Source: JAWXTP01 sp044433415 | GTDB taxonomy: Bacteria > Bacteroidota > Bacteroidia > Bacteroidales > Rikenellaceae | Direction: 5' to 3' | Length of the DNA: 64,000 nt | NCBI GenBank assembly: GCA_044433415.1 | Contig: JAWXTP010000002.1 | Location: 1 to 64,000 of the forward strand | Part shown: positions 35,137-44,893 of the stretch, piece by piece | Numbering within the stretch: the stretch's first letter is position 1 | Layout of the letters: every line of letters starts with the position of its first letter | Notes under the pieces: model-generated | Told to the model about the DNA's origin: nothing | The model's database searches: none | The model's input: only the letters and a program-made list of their open reading frames with translations | Program-made: the position numbers and the translations under genes

Positions 35137-37230
35137 ATGAAGAAGCTCATTTACCTATTTAGTAGTTTCCTACTACTAACTGCCTGCGGACAAGGCAGTG
35201 TCAATGTGGATTATGGGAATGTAAATCCATCTACAATTAAGTTGGCTGTAAATGATTTAGAAGAATGTGTGAATGCTACCCTAGCAAGCTCTAGTATTTC
35301 TCCTAAATTTAGTGTTTCCGTTGACTCAAAAATGGAGAACGGAAGTTTTGGTTACAAAATTTCCGAGAACAATGAAGTGTCTTTCTTTGCAGGGGACGAA
35401 ATTGGTGTCACTCATGCAATTTACACCTTACTAGAGGAGCTGGGTTACACTTTCGACATCACTGGTATCTCTAAACCAGAACAGCCTAACCTAACAGCGT
35501 TTACCCCTAAAGACACTCTTATCACTCCTTCTGTACGCTGGAGAGGTATACGTCAACACGTAAACTTTCCTATGGATATTTCTTCGTACGAAATAGAAGA
35601 TGCCAAGAAATACTTAGACGACCTTCTTCGTATGCGCTTCAATAAACTTACTATACATACTTACCCAGGTCAATGGTATGAAACTATGATAGGTGATAGC
35701 TTATCTCTTGCAGGTAACTATTTCTATGGTAATAACCATTTCTTATACGAAAGTCCTTTATTACAAAAAGCCATCCCTGCAAATGATTCTGTTTTCTGTA
35801 TTCCTTCTGCTGAAAAACTATCACCAGAAGAAAATAGCAAGTTCGCTATCAACTGGATGCAACAACTTATAAGATATGCAAAAGAATTGGGATTCTATGT
35901 TCAGGTATCTTTTGAACCTCGTATCTCTAGTATAGATCAAGCTGTTTCTACTTCTATGGATGTTTACAATTTATATCCAGAAATTGATGCTTTAGAGCTT
36001 ATTACAGAAGAAACAGGAGGTTGGGGACCTAGATGTACAGAAGAAGAAGTCAAGGCTTCTTTAGCTCATTATTTCACTCCTGAAATTGCTAGTGATGAAA
36101 TCGTCAACAGACCTATCCAACCAAAACAGTCAGACCTAAACGCTATTTATTCACAAATGGGTGTTATCTGTAAGGCTATAGAAAAACTAGAGCCTACAAT
36201 AGGAGACAAGGTAGAGTTAAAAATTGGTATCTATTGTTCAGTCGGTAATTACACAGAATCAGTTTATAGACTTGCTCGTTTAGCTATGCCTGATAATAAA
36301 GTGTGTTTAATGCCTTCTCATGGTAGTATGGGTACAGCAAATTCCCTTCCTAATGTTATTAGAACTAAAGAAGATTTAGCAGCTACAGAAATCTACTCAT
36401 GGGTTGAGTTTGATGGTTTAATGTATTTATACCAAAACTCTATTCTTGGCAATAACACCTTAATGGATAAACTTGACGAGATAGACCCTAACGGACAACA
36501 TCTTTCTATTTTGTATAACCACTGGAGAACTGCCGAATGTAGAACATCTGCTAGATATGCTACAGAAGTAACAATGACAAAAGACCTTACTCCTGACCAA
36601 TTCTACTTATCTTATGCTGAACGTTTAGGAGTTAAAACTCCTGCTAACCTTAAAAAAGCCCTAGACCTTATTACTGAGGCTGATATTTTTGCATCTAAAA
36701 ATCTTGGAAATATTGGTTTCTGTTGGATGGGTGCTTGGCGTACAGGTGGCTTCTTTAATAGAACTAAAAAAGACAGATTAATACATACTAGAGAGCTTTA
36801 TTATGAAGCTGGCAAGGTGTTCTCTGAGTTAATAAAAGAAGTGTCTAAAGACAGTGAAGCCTATTCTTATCTTGCATTTATTGAGAACCGCGTTTTATGT
36901 ACAGTGATTTACCTTGATGCTTTTATTGAAGGTGTAGGTATTCAAACTATAGAAATCGAAAAAGATGGTTCTGTTTCTGAGTCTGAACAATTACGTGCGC
37001 GCGCAATCTGTGACAAGTCTTTATTAATCTTTGACCAGTACCTAGAAGTTCTTTCTCAAATGATGCCAGACCGTGGTTGTGAAGGCACTTTAGCTAGTTC
37101 TTGGAGTGCTCCTATTAGAGGATTAAAGATTTATAGAGAGAAACTTGGAGGTGTACCTATGTCAGCTGTCCCAGGCGCTGATGCAGAAGTAGATGCTCCA
37201 CCACTACCTATTTTCTACGAAGAAGAATAA
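35137..37230 (+). CDS. Exported lipoprotein, putative glycoside-hydrolase-like barrel
   Basis: 697 residues with a lipobox (LLLTACG, Cys17). Residues about 30-120 resemble the small alpha/beta domain before the catalytic barrel in GH20/GH67/GH115-type enzymes (DEIGVTHAIYTLLEELGYTF). From about 130 a barrel-like region follows, with RGIRQHVNFPMD and LRMRFNKLTIHTYPGQWYE. Charged residues in LELITEETGGWGPRC could be catalytic, but I cannot confirm a family. It may process glycans on the outer side of the membrane. It stands alone, with its own promoter and terminator, and no susCD pair is beside it. Confidence 0.7.
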   Translation: MKKLIYLFSSFLLLTACGQGSVNVDYGNVNPSTIKLAVNDLEECVNATLASSSISPKFSVSVDSKMENGSFGYKISENNEVSFFAGDEIGVTHAIYTLLEELGYTFDITGISKPEQPNLTAFTPKDTLITPSVRWRGIRQHVNFPMDISSYEIEDAKKYLDDLLRMRFNKLTIHTYPGQWYETMIGDSLSLAGNYFYGNNHFLYESPLLQKAIPANDSVFCIPSAEKLSPEENSKFAINWMQQLIRYAKELGFYVQVSFEPRISSIDQAVSTSMDVYNLYPEIDALELITEETGGWGPRCTEEEVKASLAHYFTPEIASDEIVNRPIQPKQSDLNAIYSQMGVICKAIEKLEPTIGDKVELKIGIYCSVGNYTESVYRLARLAMPDNKVCLMPSHGSMGTANSLPNVIRTKEDLAATEIYSWVEFDGLMYLYQNSILGNNTLMDKLDEIDPNGQHLSILYNHWRTAECRTSARYATEVTMTKDLTPDQFYLSYAERLGVKTPANLKKALDLITEADIFASKNLGNIGFCWMGAWRTGGFFNRTKKDRLIHTRELYYEAGKVFSELIKEVSKDSEAYSYLAFIENRVLCTVIYLDAFIEGVGIQTIEIEKDGSVSESEQLRARAICDKSLLIFDQYLEVLSQMMPDRGCEGTLASSWSAPIRGLKIYREKLGGVPMSAVPGADAEVDAPPLPIFYEEE

Positions 37231-37253
37231 GGAACATTAATGTCCTCTAAATG

Positions 37254-37295
37254 AAAATAACCTATGTTGCTATTAATGTAACATAGGTTATTTTT
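37254..37295. terminator. Bidirectional terminator between convergent genes
   Basis: AAAATAACCTATGTT (37254-37268) and AACATAGGTTATTTT (37280-37294) pair perfectly. It lies between the lipoprotein gene and the leftward permease gene. Confidence 0.9.
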
Positions 37296-37309
37296 GTTTA
37301 AAAGAAAAT

Positions 37310-38506
37310 TTATTTTCTTTTAACTTTAAAGGCAAAAATAGAATACAATAAAGTAATAATTGTAAATAACACTTCCACTGAGTAAAGTGTTGATATTCCA
37401 AATGAATCTATTATCCTACCACTAAAAATAGCAATTATCATACTACTAAGGTGAGTAAGCACTGTCTGTATCGTAAAATCTGTACCCTCACGTCCCTCAC
37501 GCGACTTATCCATTGCTGTAGTATATACTATCACAGTAGAAAGCCCATAAGAAGCCCATAAAAGACAAACCCCTACGTATATGGCATGGCCACAGTCTTT
37601 AAACATCGAAAAGATAAGGAAGTAAACCGCTGTGGTAAGTGCACAAAGTGCAAAGATTATACGTGAGCGATAACGACCATATTTTTTAACTATCCTACCC
37701 CCAAAATATGAGGCTATAAATCCACAACCTGTACCAATAATTCCCGAAATAAAACCTATCTCCACTATGGTATAACCTAAGTCAACCATGTAAGGACGAA
37801 GTGTTGACAATATACCTATCAACCCACTGTAAGACAGGATAAGATAAATTATCTGTTTAGAAATACCCTTTTGCTTAAAAAAAGATAACAAGTCACCCTT
37901 AGTAGCTTTAGTATGCTTAGGAATCAATGGCGTTGAACGTTTTTGCATCATAAGAGGCACTATCGCCAACATCACAAACACTGCTAGACAAGGCAAAACA
38001 ACATCCCAACCTATTTTCTTATAAATAAGCAATAACACTCCACTACCTACAAGAGTTCCAGCAAAACTCCCCATAGACTGCATACTATTTACCATACTTT
38101 TATTTTTCCTATCAAAGGAACGTACAGCAAGAGCATCAGTAGCTATATCCTGAGTAGCAGAAGCAATAAATGACAGTAAAATCAACACAGCAATCAATAT
38201 CATATCTGTCTTTATATCTAACAAAGACACCCCAAATATTAACGCTGCATAACATAATTCTGAACTAAAAATCCACTTTTTGTAGCTTCCCAACGAGCCC
38301 GTATTTCTATCAACTAAGGGAGACCAAAGGAACTTTATTAACCATGGAACCTTTATAAGTTGTAATAGTGTTATTGTTGTCATAGAGAAATTCTCTTGAC
38401 GCATCAGTACGGGAATAACCGTACTAAAGAAGCTCATCGGTATAGACTGAGCTATATACAAACCAAAGAAAACGCCTAGTCGTTTTTGTTGTTCAAATTT
38501 ATCCAT
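37310..38506 (-). CDS. MFS permease of the AmpG/RhtX-FptX type
   Basis: 398 residues with about 12 membrane segments. The AmpG/siderophore-permease pattern is clear: GLYIAQSIPMSFF at the start, PWLIKFLWSPLVDR after the second segment, and SATQDIATDALAVRSF in the fourth. AmpG imports muropeptides; the closely related RhtX/FptX proteins import siderophores across the inner membrane. Because a TonB-dependent receptor gene lies 55 bases upstream in the same direction, import of an iron chelate or similar ligand in two steps is the better inference. Confidence 0.85.
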   Translation of the reverse strand: MDKFEQQKRLGVFFGLYIAQSIPMSFFSTVIPVLMRQENFSMTTITLLQLIKVPWLIKFLWSPLVDRNTGSLGSYKKWIFSSELCYAALIFGVSLLDIKTDMILIAVLILLSFIASATQDIATDALAVRSFDRKNKSMVNSMQSMGSFAGTLVGSGVLLLIYKKIGWDVVLPCLAVFVMLAIVPLMMQKRSTPLIPKHTKATKGDLLSFFKQKGISKQIIYLILSYSGLIGILSTLRPYMVDLGYTIVEIGFISGIIGTGCGFIASYFGGRIVKKYGRYRSRIIFALCALTTAVYFLIFSMFKDCGHAIYVGVCLLWASYGLSTVIVYTTAMDKSREGREGTDFTIQTVLTHLSSMIIAIFSGRIIDSFGISTLYSVEVLFTIITLLYSIFAFKVKRK

Positions 38507-38561
38507 TAATTATTTTCGTAAATATTGTTTATTAAGTAGGGCAAAAACTTTTAGTAAACTT

Positions 38562-40631
38562 CTAAAATTGAAGTATCAAATCTGCACCTATAGTAAAAGG
38601 CTTACCTTGTTGTATATAACTGTTACCCAATGACTCAAGATAATATGCGTTATATTTTGTATTGGTAATATTTTTCGCCCAGACCGCAAAGGTAATAATA
38701 CTTTTTGATATTGATACTCTAGCATTTAAAAGATTATAATAATCTTCTTTAGCAGTGTTAGCATCGTTCCAATAAATATCTCCAACTCCATTATACTGAA
38801 CAGCAACATTTATCCTATCATAAAGACAAGAATTAAACGACACAAAGGTATAATCCGCACGTCCAGAAATAGTACTTTGAGGCACTAAAGACAATCTATT
38901 TGAAGAATAATCCGCTCCAGCAGAAGAAACATATTCATCAAATTTAGCGTTAGTATAACCATAATCAACACCAAAATTTAAACGCTCTATAGGTTGGTAA
39001 TTAAGCGATGCTTCAACACCATAACTTGTACTCTCTGCTGCATTTTTAAGCAAAGAACCTGTACCTGTTGATAAAAGCTGATAAACTTGTTGATCTTTCC
39101 AGTCTATATAAAATACCGCAAACGAGCCTTTCAACTTATTATTACACAAGTTAAATTTTGTTCCTAACTCATAACTCCAACTATATTCTGGCTTAAAACT
39201 ACGCTCTTGGTCTTCTATAAAAGAAGAGTTAAAGCCACCTGCCTTATATCCTTTAGTTACAGTTGCATAAAGTTGACCATAATCCTCTATTTGGTATTGT
39301 AAAGAAAACTTAGGTGAAAGCTGAGAATGGTTTAACTCACTATCAAAACTATCATTAAGCGAAGAACTATCACTTATGATATAATAATTCTCATAATCCA
39401 TTTTTGCCTTTTCAAAGTCATAACGAAGACCAAAAGTAAATGAAAGGTTATCTACAAAAAGCCTATCCAAAGTTGCTTGACCATAAAAGGCAGCTCCCCA
39501 AATTGGAGTGTCATAATATTTATCTGTTGTCAAACCACTAGTAACATATTCCATAGCAACATTCTTATCTAGAGACTGATAAAAGCCTGATGCTCCAGCT
39601 ATCCAGCTAATACGGTGCTTACCTACTTGACGAACCTCAACCTCCTGAGTAAACATATTCTGTTTCTCTTTCTGAGTCACATAATATAAATCACTAGCTG
39701 TGAAATCTTGGTCTATACCTTGATGATCTCTACTATATTGATGTGAAGTACGGGATGTTAAAATAATTTTAGGTGATGAATAAGTGTAGCTTAATCCATT
39801 TGAGTTCAAGAAACGATTATACAAACTCTCTCTATTGTAATTAACATCTGTCGTTTCTAAAGTTTCTGTATTTAGCAACATATAAGGATAACCACTTTGT
39901 TCTGAATACTCTACATTTGTTACAAAGTTAAGTTCATGACGATCTTTCTTGTAACTCAGCTTTAAACGACCTCCCCCAGAATTTAATTTATCAGCATACT
40001 CCGAAAGAGTCTCATTATAGAAAAATCCATCATTATGTTGGTAAAATCCAGAAATGCCATATCCAAAATTATCCGTAAATTTTCTATAATCAGATATAGA
40101 TGCCTGTGCCCTACCCTTGCTGCCTCCAGACAATGATATTGTAGTGCCTTTATATGTTAGTGGTGATTTTGTTGTTACATTTATAATACCGCCCATAGCA
40201 TTACGACCAAACATAGTACCTTGTGGTCCACGTAACACCTCTATAGAGCTAATATCTGCAAATTCGAAATCAAAAGCACTTTTCTCAAAATAAGGAATCC
40301 CATCAACATACAAACCTACTGATGGAGAATTAATTTTAGAACCTATACCTCTTATAAAAACTGGGGAATTAAGTTTGGTACCATAATCAGGCATAAACAT
40401 ATTAGGAATAGCCAAAGAAAAATCCTTTATATTCGTTATTGATGCTGATCTTAAAAGACGTGTATTCATTTCTGAACCAGAAATAGGAAGCACTTCTAAC
40501 TTGCGACCTTCTTTGCGACTTACAATAGTCACTTCATCCATTAACACGGTGTCTTGTCTCTCTGACAAGTCTTGTGCACCTACTGTTTGTACTACAATCA
40601 GTAACGAAAAAAAAGCTAATAGATTTTTCAT
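38562..40631 (-). CDS. TonB-dependent outer membrane receptor
   Basis: 689 residues. Signal peptide (to about 19, TVGAQ), a TonB-box-like VLMDEVTIVSRK near 30-41, plug domain with IRGIGSKINSPSVGLYVDGIPY and IEVLRGPQGTMFGRNAMGGIINVTTK, then a barrel ending ADLILQF with terminal Phe. The TonB box is close to the N-terminus and there is no carboxypeptidase-like extension, so it is a classical receptor and not SusC. The gene organisation with the RhtX-like permease suggests siderophore uptake. An inverted repeat upstream (40690-40725) may be its operator. Confidence 0.92.
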   Translation of the reverse strand: MKNLLAFFSLLIVVQTVGAQDLSERQDTVLMDEVTIVSRKEGRKLEVLPISGSEMNTRLLRSASITNIKDFSLAIPNMFMPDYGTKLNSPVFIRGIGSKINSPSVGLYVDGIPYFEKSAFDFEFADISSIEVLRGPQGTMFGRNAMGGIINVTTKSPLTYKGTTISLSGGSKGRAQASISDYRKFTDNFGYGISGFYQHNDGFFYNETLSEYADKLNSGGGRLKLSYKKDRHELNFVTNVEYSEQSGYPYMLLNTETLETTDVNYNRESLYNRFLNSNGLSYTYSSPKIILTSRTSHQYSRDHQGIDQDFTASDLYYVTQKEKQNMFTQEVEVRQVGKHRISWIAGASGFYQSLDKNVAMEYVTSGLTTDKYYDTPIWGAAFYGQATLDRLFVDNLSFTFGLRYDFEKAKMDYENYYIISDSSSLNDSFDSELNHSQLSPKFSLQYQIEDYGQLYATVTKGYKAGGFNSSFIEDQERSFKPEYSWSYELGTKFNLCNNKLKGSFAVFYIDWKDQQVYQLLSTGTGSLLKNAAESTSYGVEASLNYQPIERLNFGVDYGYTNAKFDEYVSSAGADYSSNRLSLVPQSTISGRADYTFVSFNSCLYDRINVAVQYNGVGDIYWNDANTAKEDYYNLLNARVSISKSIITFAVWAKNITNTKYNAYYLESLGNSYIQQGKPFTIGADLILQF

Positions 40632-40671
40632 AATTATTTATACCTTTAAAATTATTTACAGCAAAGATATA

Positions 40672-40725
40672 ATAATATTTTTTAAAAATTATACTTTTTA
40701 TACTATTTTTTCTTCAAAAAGTATA
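40672..40725 (-). promoter_or_regulatory. Putative promoter and operator of the TonB receptor operon
   Basis: CAAAGATA (40672-40679; TATCTTTG on the coding strand) is an exact -7 element, without a clear -33. Upstream of it are nested inverted repeats, TATACTTTTT (40690-40699) with AAAAAGTATA (40716-40725) and TTTTATAC with GTATAAAA. They may bind a metal-responsive repressor. I do not see a canonical Fur box. Confidence 0.5.
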
Positions 40726-40767
40726 AAATAATAAATTTAACCTCTTATGCGGTACCAGTAATAAACA

Positions 40768-40794
40768 ACAAAAGCCTGTAATACAGGCTTTTGT
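40768..40794 (-). terminator. Terminator after rpoN
   Basis: ACAAAAGCCTGTA (40768-40780) and TACAGGCTTTTGT (40782-40794) form a perfect 13-base-pair stem around a single central base, 26 bases after the stop codon at 40820. Confidence 0.85.
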
Positions 40795-40819
40795 CAAAAT
40801 TATACTCATATAAAAAAAA

Positions 40820-42262
40820 TTATACTTCTTTTCGAAGGCGCGCAACAGGGATATTTAACATTTCTCTATATTTTGCAACCGTACGACGTGCTATTTTATA
40901 TCCTTTTTCTTGAAGGATAATCATTAGTGCCTCGTCAGTAAGAGGGTGTTTTTTATTCTCATCCTCTACACAGTCTGACAGAATCCTCTTAATTTCACGC
41001 GATGAAACTTCTTCTCCCGATGAGGTCTGCATAGCTTCAGAGAAGAAATACTTAAGAGAATAAATTCCAAAATGTGTTTGAACATACTTACTATTTACAA
41101 CACGCGAAACTGTAGACACATCTAGTTCTGTGAGCTCAGCAATATCTTTTAGTATCATAGGTTTCAACCTTGTTTCATCCCCATCTAAGAAATACTCGTG
41201 TTGAAATTCCATTATAGCATTCATCGTAAGCAACAAAGTTGCATTTCTTTGTTTTATAGCAGAAATAAACCAACGTGCAGAATCTATTTTTTGTTTTATA
41301 AATTGAGCTGCCCCTTTCTCACTTTTAAGGCTATCCTTTTTACGTGTTCCCGACTTAGAAACCTCTTTTAACATATTTATATAACTCTTATTTATCTTTA
41401 TTTCAGGCATATTAGTCCTGAACAAAGACAAATCTAGCTCACCATTAGTATAGTCTATTACAAAATCAGGTATTATCTGTATTGTTGGTTCACTTTGACT
41501 ATTTTCTGTATACAAATTAGAAGGCTTAGGAGATAAACCCGTAATAACATTTATAATATCACGAAAATCGTCATCATCTAACCCTAGGCGCGACATAATT
41601 TTATCAAAATGCTTTTTAGCAAAATCTTCAAAATAATTCTCTAGTACTTTTGTTGCAAGTCTCACATCGCTAGTCTGAGGGTGATTTCTTAACTGCAATA
41701 AAAGAGCTTCCTGTAAAGTTCGCGCTCCTGTCCCCTGAGGTTCAAAAGTCTGAATTATCTTTAACACATTTTCTATTTCATCTTCTGAAACATCTAGATT
41801 CATAGCAAATGCTATATCATCAGAAACGCTCATTAACTCACGTCTCAGATAACCATCAGAATCTAATGATCCTATGATATAGCGACCAATAACCTGATCT
41901 TTAGAATTAAGCTCTTTATAACTTAACTGCTCTTCAAGATATTCAATATAACTCAAACCGTCACTAAGAGGCATAGTTATATGCTTATCATCTTTTGAAA
42001 AGTTGTTTGCATACAATTTATAAGAAGGAATATCTTCATTCTTTACGTATTCATCTATATTTAACTTAGCAGTAGAGCCTTCATTATTTGCATCCTCAGC
42101 TATATCAGAAAGTTCTTCAAGAACTGGATTTTCCTCAATTTCTTGTTTTATTCTTTGCTCAAGTTGAATTGTAGGAAGCTCTAGGAGCTTTATCATTTGT
42201 ATCTGCTGAGGAGAAAGTTTCTGTACTAATTTCTGTATCTGTCTGGTGCTTAAAGTCGCCAT
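40820..42262 (-). CDS. rpoN: RNA polymerase sigma-54 factor
   Basis: 480 residues. The N-terminal activator-interacting region is rich in Gln and Leu (LVQKLSPQQIQMIKLLELPT), followed by an acidic stretch, the core-binding domain (EEQLSYKELNSKDQVIGRYIIGSLDSDGYL), the HTH region (DIAELTELDVSTVSRVVNSKYV) and the RpoN box ARRTVAKYRE near the end, which contacts the -24 element. It directs polymerase to -24/-12 promoters opened by AAA+ activators, none of which is encoded in this window. A long family palindrome (42275-42387) precedes it. Confidence 0.97.
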   Translation of the reverse strand: MATLSTRQIQKLVQKLSPQQIQMIKLLELPTIQLEQRIKQEIEENPVLEELSDIAEDANNEGSTAKLNIDEYVKNEDIPSYKLYANNFSKDDKHITMPLSDGLSYIEYLEEQLSYKELNSKDQVIGRYIIGSLDSDGYLRRELMSVSDDIAFAMNLDVSEDEIENVLKIIQTFEPQGTGARTLQEALLLQLRNHPQTSDVRLATKVLENYFEDFAKKHFDKIMSRLGLDDDDFRDIINVITGLSPKPSNLYTENSQSEPTIQIIPDFVIDYTNGELDLSLFRTNMPEIKINKSYINMLKEVSKSGTRKKDSLKSEKGAAQFIKQKIDSARWFISAIKQRNATLLLTMNAIMEFQHEYFLDGDETRLKPMILKDIAELTELDVSTVSRVVNSKYVQTHFGIYSLKYFFSEAMQTSSGEEVSSREIKRILSDCVEDENKKHPLTDEALMIILQEKGYKIARRTVAKYREMLNIPVARLRKEV

Positions 42263-42274
42263 CTTATTCAGGTT

Positions 42275-42387
42275 TTAAGGGGAGTTCTACAAACTGCGGT
42301 TCACATATCTAATCCTAAACACATAACACATTCCGCAAAAATTTCTATACCAAAGTGTAAAATCTAGTTTTTAGAAGTTCCCTAAAA
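42275..42387. repeat. Long leader palindrome before rpoN
   Basis: TTAAGGGGAGTTCTACAAACT (from 42275) pairs with the end of the element (AGTTTTTAGAAGTTCCCTAA, to 42386). The interior of about 70 bases is unrelated to the 14011 member except for a short CGG/CCG pair. It starts 13 bases upstream of the rpoN start codon. Confidence 0.7.
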
Positions 42388-42436
42388 TACAATATTCAAT
42401 ATGTCTAATTACCATAATCAATTATCGTGCAAAACA

Positions 42437-42730
42437 TTACGAAACTACGATAAATTTCACAACAACACGTCCTGCAACTCCATTTAATCGATATTTTATA
42501 TCATTCCTACGCGCAAAAAACTCACTTCGTGCAGAGGCTGAATTAAAACTAACATACAATTTACCATCTCGTAAAGTCAGCTTTTGTGTCGCATCTGATA
42601 AATCTTTACCGACAACTTCATACCACGCATTCATAACCTTAGCTTCGAGCATTCCTTTAGAAAAGGCTGCGCTGTCTTTCATTATATTATTTATAATGCT
42701 TCCTATTAACACTGGTTCTGTCTTTTCCAT
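42437..42730 (-). CDS. DUF721-domain protein (DciA-like)
   Basis: 97 residues. The pattern IGSIINNIMKDS ... VMNAWYEVVGKDLSDATQKLTLRDGKLYVSFNSASARSEFF fits DUF721 proteins, which include the DciA helicase-loading factor. It follows recF (22 bases) as is usual in Bacteroidetes, which supports a role at the replication fork. The protein is shorter than DciA of proteobacteria, so a DciA role is inferred only. Confidence 0.83.
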   Translation of the reverse strand: MEKTEPVLIGSIINNIMKDSAAFSKGMLEAKVMNAWYEVVGKDLSDATQKLTLRDGKLYVSFNSASARSEFFARRNDIKYRLNGVAGRVVVKFIVVS

Positions 42731-42751
42731 AACGCTAAATTTATACGTTTA

Positions 42752-43855
42752 TTAATATTCTTTATCTAACACTTGTCCTTTATCTATCACATACGAAAGA
42801 TATTCACCTTTAATATTGCTTAAGATATTCTCTACCCTTACCTTATTTGCATCTGTGATAAAAATCTGACCAAATCGCTCCTCAGAAACTAGGTTTATTA
42901 ATTTCTCTACCCTCTCCAAATCCAGTTTATCAAATATATCATCTAATAACAAAATAGGTTTAAAGGATTTATGGTTTGCAATTATATTGAACTGCGCAAG
43001 TTTTAATGCTATCAGAAACGACTTCTGTTGTCCTTGCGAACCATATTTACGTATTGAGTAACTATCTATCTTAAAGTCTATATTATCTCTATGTATACCT
43101 GCTGTTGTATATCCCATTATTTTATCTTTTTCGATAATAGAAGCAAACAACTCCTGAGCACTCTGAGATTCTAACGCACTTTTATAGTCAATCTCAATAT
43201 CTTTATCATCCGAAGAAATTTCTCTATAATAACTATTTACAATAGGTGTTATATCTTTTATAAATTCTTTACGTCTTTTATAAATAAAATCCGAGAAACT
43301 AGCCATCTGCATATCTATTACTTCTAAGACCTCATAATTTATACTATAAGGGTCTTTTAGGAGTTTATTCCTTTGAGCTAACAAACCATTATATCTAACT
43401 AGAGAACTTAAGTAATCTTTATCTATCTGCGAAATAAAAGAATTTATAAAACGTCTCCTTTCTTCTGAAGCATCATTTATTAAATTCACATCTGAAGGAG
43501 ATATCATAACCACAGGTAATAAACCTATATGTTCTGACAGTCGTTGATATTCCTTATTAGCTCGTTTCAAAACCTTACCTTTTGAACGAGAATAACTACA
43601 AGTAATATTCTCTATTTTTTCATCAACAAAGCAATATTCACCCTCTAATAAGAAAAAATCCTTACCGTGATTAACACACTGTAAATCACTCAAACCAACA
43701 GAACTTTTACAAAGCGAAAGATAATGGATAGCATCAATAATATTAGTCTTCCCCGCACCGTTCAAACCCGTAAAACAGTTAATATTTGGGCAAAAATTAA
43801 GAGAAATACTAACCAAGTTCTTAAAATTAACAATATTTATTTTTTCTAAGTACAT
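42752..43855 (-). CDS. recF: DNA replication and repair protein RecF
   Basis: 367 residues. Walker A GLNGAGKTNIIDAIHYLSLCKS (about 30-52), signature YGSQGQQKSFLIALKLAQ and Walker B PILLLDDIFDKLD, then the D-loop with ERVEKLINLV. RecF binds gapped DNA and helps load RecA. The order recF-DUF721 is conserved in the phylum. Divergent from the TPR gene. Confidence 0.96.
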   Translation of the reverse strand: MYLEKINIVNFKNLVSISLNFCPNINCFTGLNGAGKTNIIDAIHYLSLCKSSVGLSDLQCVNHGKDFFLLEGEYCFVDEKIENITCSYSRSKGKVLKRANKEYQRLSEHIGLLPVVMISPSDVNLINDASEERRRFINSFISQIDKDYLSSLVRYNGLLAQRNKLLKDPYSINYEVLEVIDMQMASFSDFIYKRRKEFIKDITPIVNSYYREISSDDKDIEIDYKSALESQSAQELFASIIEKDKIMGYTTAGIHRDNIDFKIDSYSIRKYGSQGQQKSFLIALKLAQFNIIANHKSFKPILLLDDIFDKLDLERVEKLINLVSEERFGQIFITDANKVRVENILSNIKGEYLSYVIDKGQVLDKEY

Positions 43856-44071
43856 AGACTGTATATTATTGATTTAAAATAAATTAACTAGTACATTTAA
43901 CACTAATTTAGGTCTTTTACCAAAGAAACCTATCACAAAAATATAATAAAAATTTGTGAAAATGTTTTATTTACGATAAAAAGATTTATTTTTGTGATGT
44001 TAAAAAAGGAAAGTTATACGCTTTTCGCAAGGAGAAATTAGAATTAATAATAAAACTTATACATATATTTT

Positions 44072-44767
44072 ATGTCAAACAAAGTCCAAAAAAAACAAGT
44101 AGAAGATCCAGAAGAAGTAATTGAAGCAGCTATTGATTCAACACAGGGATTTATTCAGAAAAATTTAAAACAATTGTCTATAGGTGTAGGCGGTGTAACA
44201 ATTGTAGTATGCGCTATTTTCGCGTATATCTATCTTGTTTCTATGCCTCGCGAAGTGAAAGCATCTTCTGAGATGTATGTAGCACAACAAATGTTCGCTA
44301 TAGATTCATTTGCCGTTGCTCTTAATGGTTCAGCATCAAACAAAGGTTTCCTTGATATCGCTGACGAATATTCTTCAACAAAAGTTGGCAACATCGCTAA
44401 CCACTACGCTGGTGTTTGTTACATGCAAATGGGTGAATACGAAAACGCTATTGCTTACCTTGCAAAATACAACACTGTTAAAGGTTTAGCTTCAGAAGTT
44501 ATCAACGCTCAAAACATAGGTCTTAGAGGTGATGCAAATGTTCAACTTGGCAAATTCGAAGAAGCTCTTAGCGCATTCGTAAAAGCTGCAACTATCTCTG
44601 ACAATACTTTTACAACTCCTATGTACTACAAAAAAGCTGGTGTTGTAGCTGAGAAACTAGGTAAAAAAGAAAAAGCATTAGAATATTATACTATAATCAA
44701 AAATCAATACCCTGCTGCTATCGAAAGTAGAGATATTGACAAATATATTGGTAAAGTATCATACTAA
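44072..44767 (+). CDS. Membrane-anchored TPR protein, YfgM-like
   Basis: 231 residues. There is a charged N-terminus, one membrane segment (about 34-56, LSIGVGGVTIVVCAIFAYIY) and then tetratricopeptide repeats on the outer side of the membrane (GNIANHYAGVCYMQMGEYENAIAYL, LRGDANVQLGKFEEALSAF, YKKAGVVAEKLGKKEKALEYY). The organisation matches YfgM-like proteins, which assist secreted proteins near the translocon. TATTTTTG at 43987-43994 is a possible -7 element. A terminator follows at 44802-44829. Confidence 0.88.
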   Translation: MSNKVQKKQVEDPEEVIEAAIDSTQGFIQKNLKQLSIGVGGVTIVVCAIFAYIYLVSMPREVKASSEMYVAQQMFAIDSFAVALNGSASNKGFLDIADEYSSTKVGNIANHYAGVCYMQMGEYENAIAYLAKYNTVKGLASEVINAQNIGLRGDANVQLGKFEEALSAFVKAATISDNTFTTPMYYKKAGVVAEKLGKKEKALEYYTIIKNQYPAAIESRDIDKYIGKVSY

Positions 44768-44801
44768 TAGCCTATCTTAGAGATATTTTAGACTTTAATA
44801 G

Positions 44802-44829
44802 AGCTCCTGTCTTGAATAAGATAGGAGCT
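44802..44829 (+). terminator. Terminator after the TPR gene
   Basis: AGCTCCTGTCTT (44802-44813) pairs with AAGATAGGAGCT (44818-44829) with one G-T pair, followed by TTATTTG. Confidence 0.85.
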
Positions 44830-44893
44830 TTATTTGTTTATAAAAAGAAAATAGTATACTTTTACATCATAAATCAAATAATAACATATAAAT

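Noticed and set aside
40690..40725. Classical Fur box upstream of the TonB receptor
   Set aside because: The inverted repeats are clear but do not fit the ATAATnATTAT-type pattern, so I call them only a putative operator.
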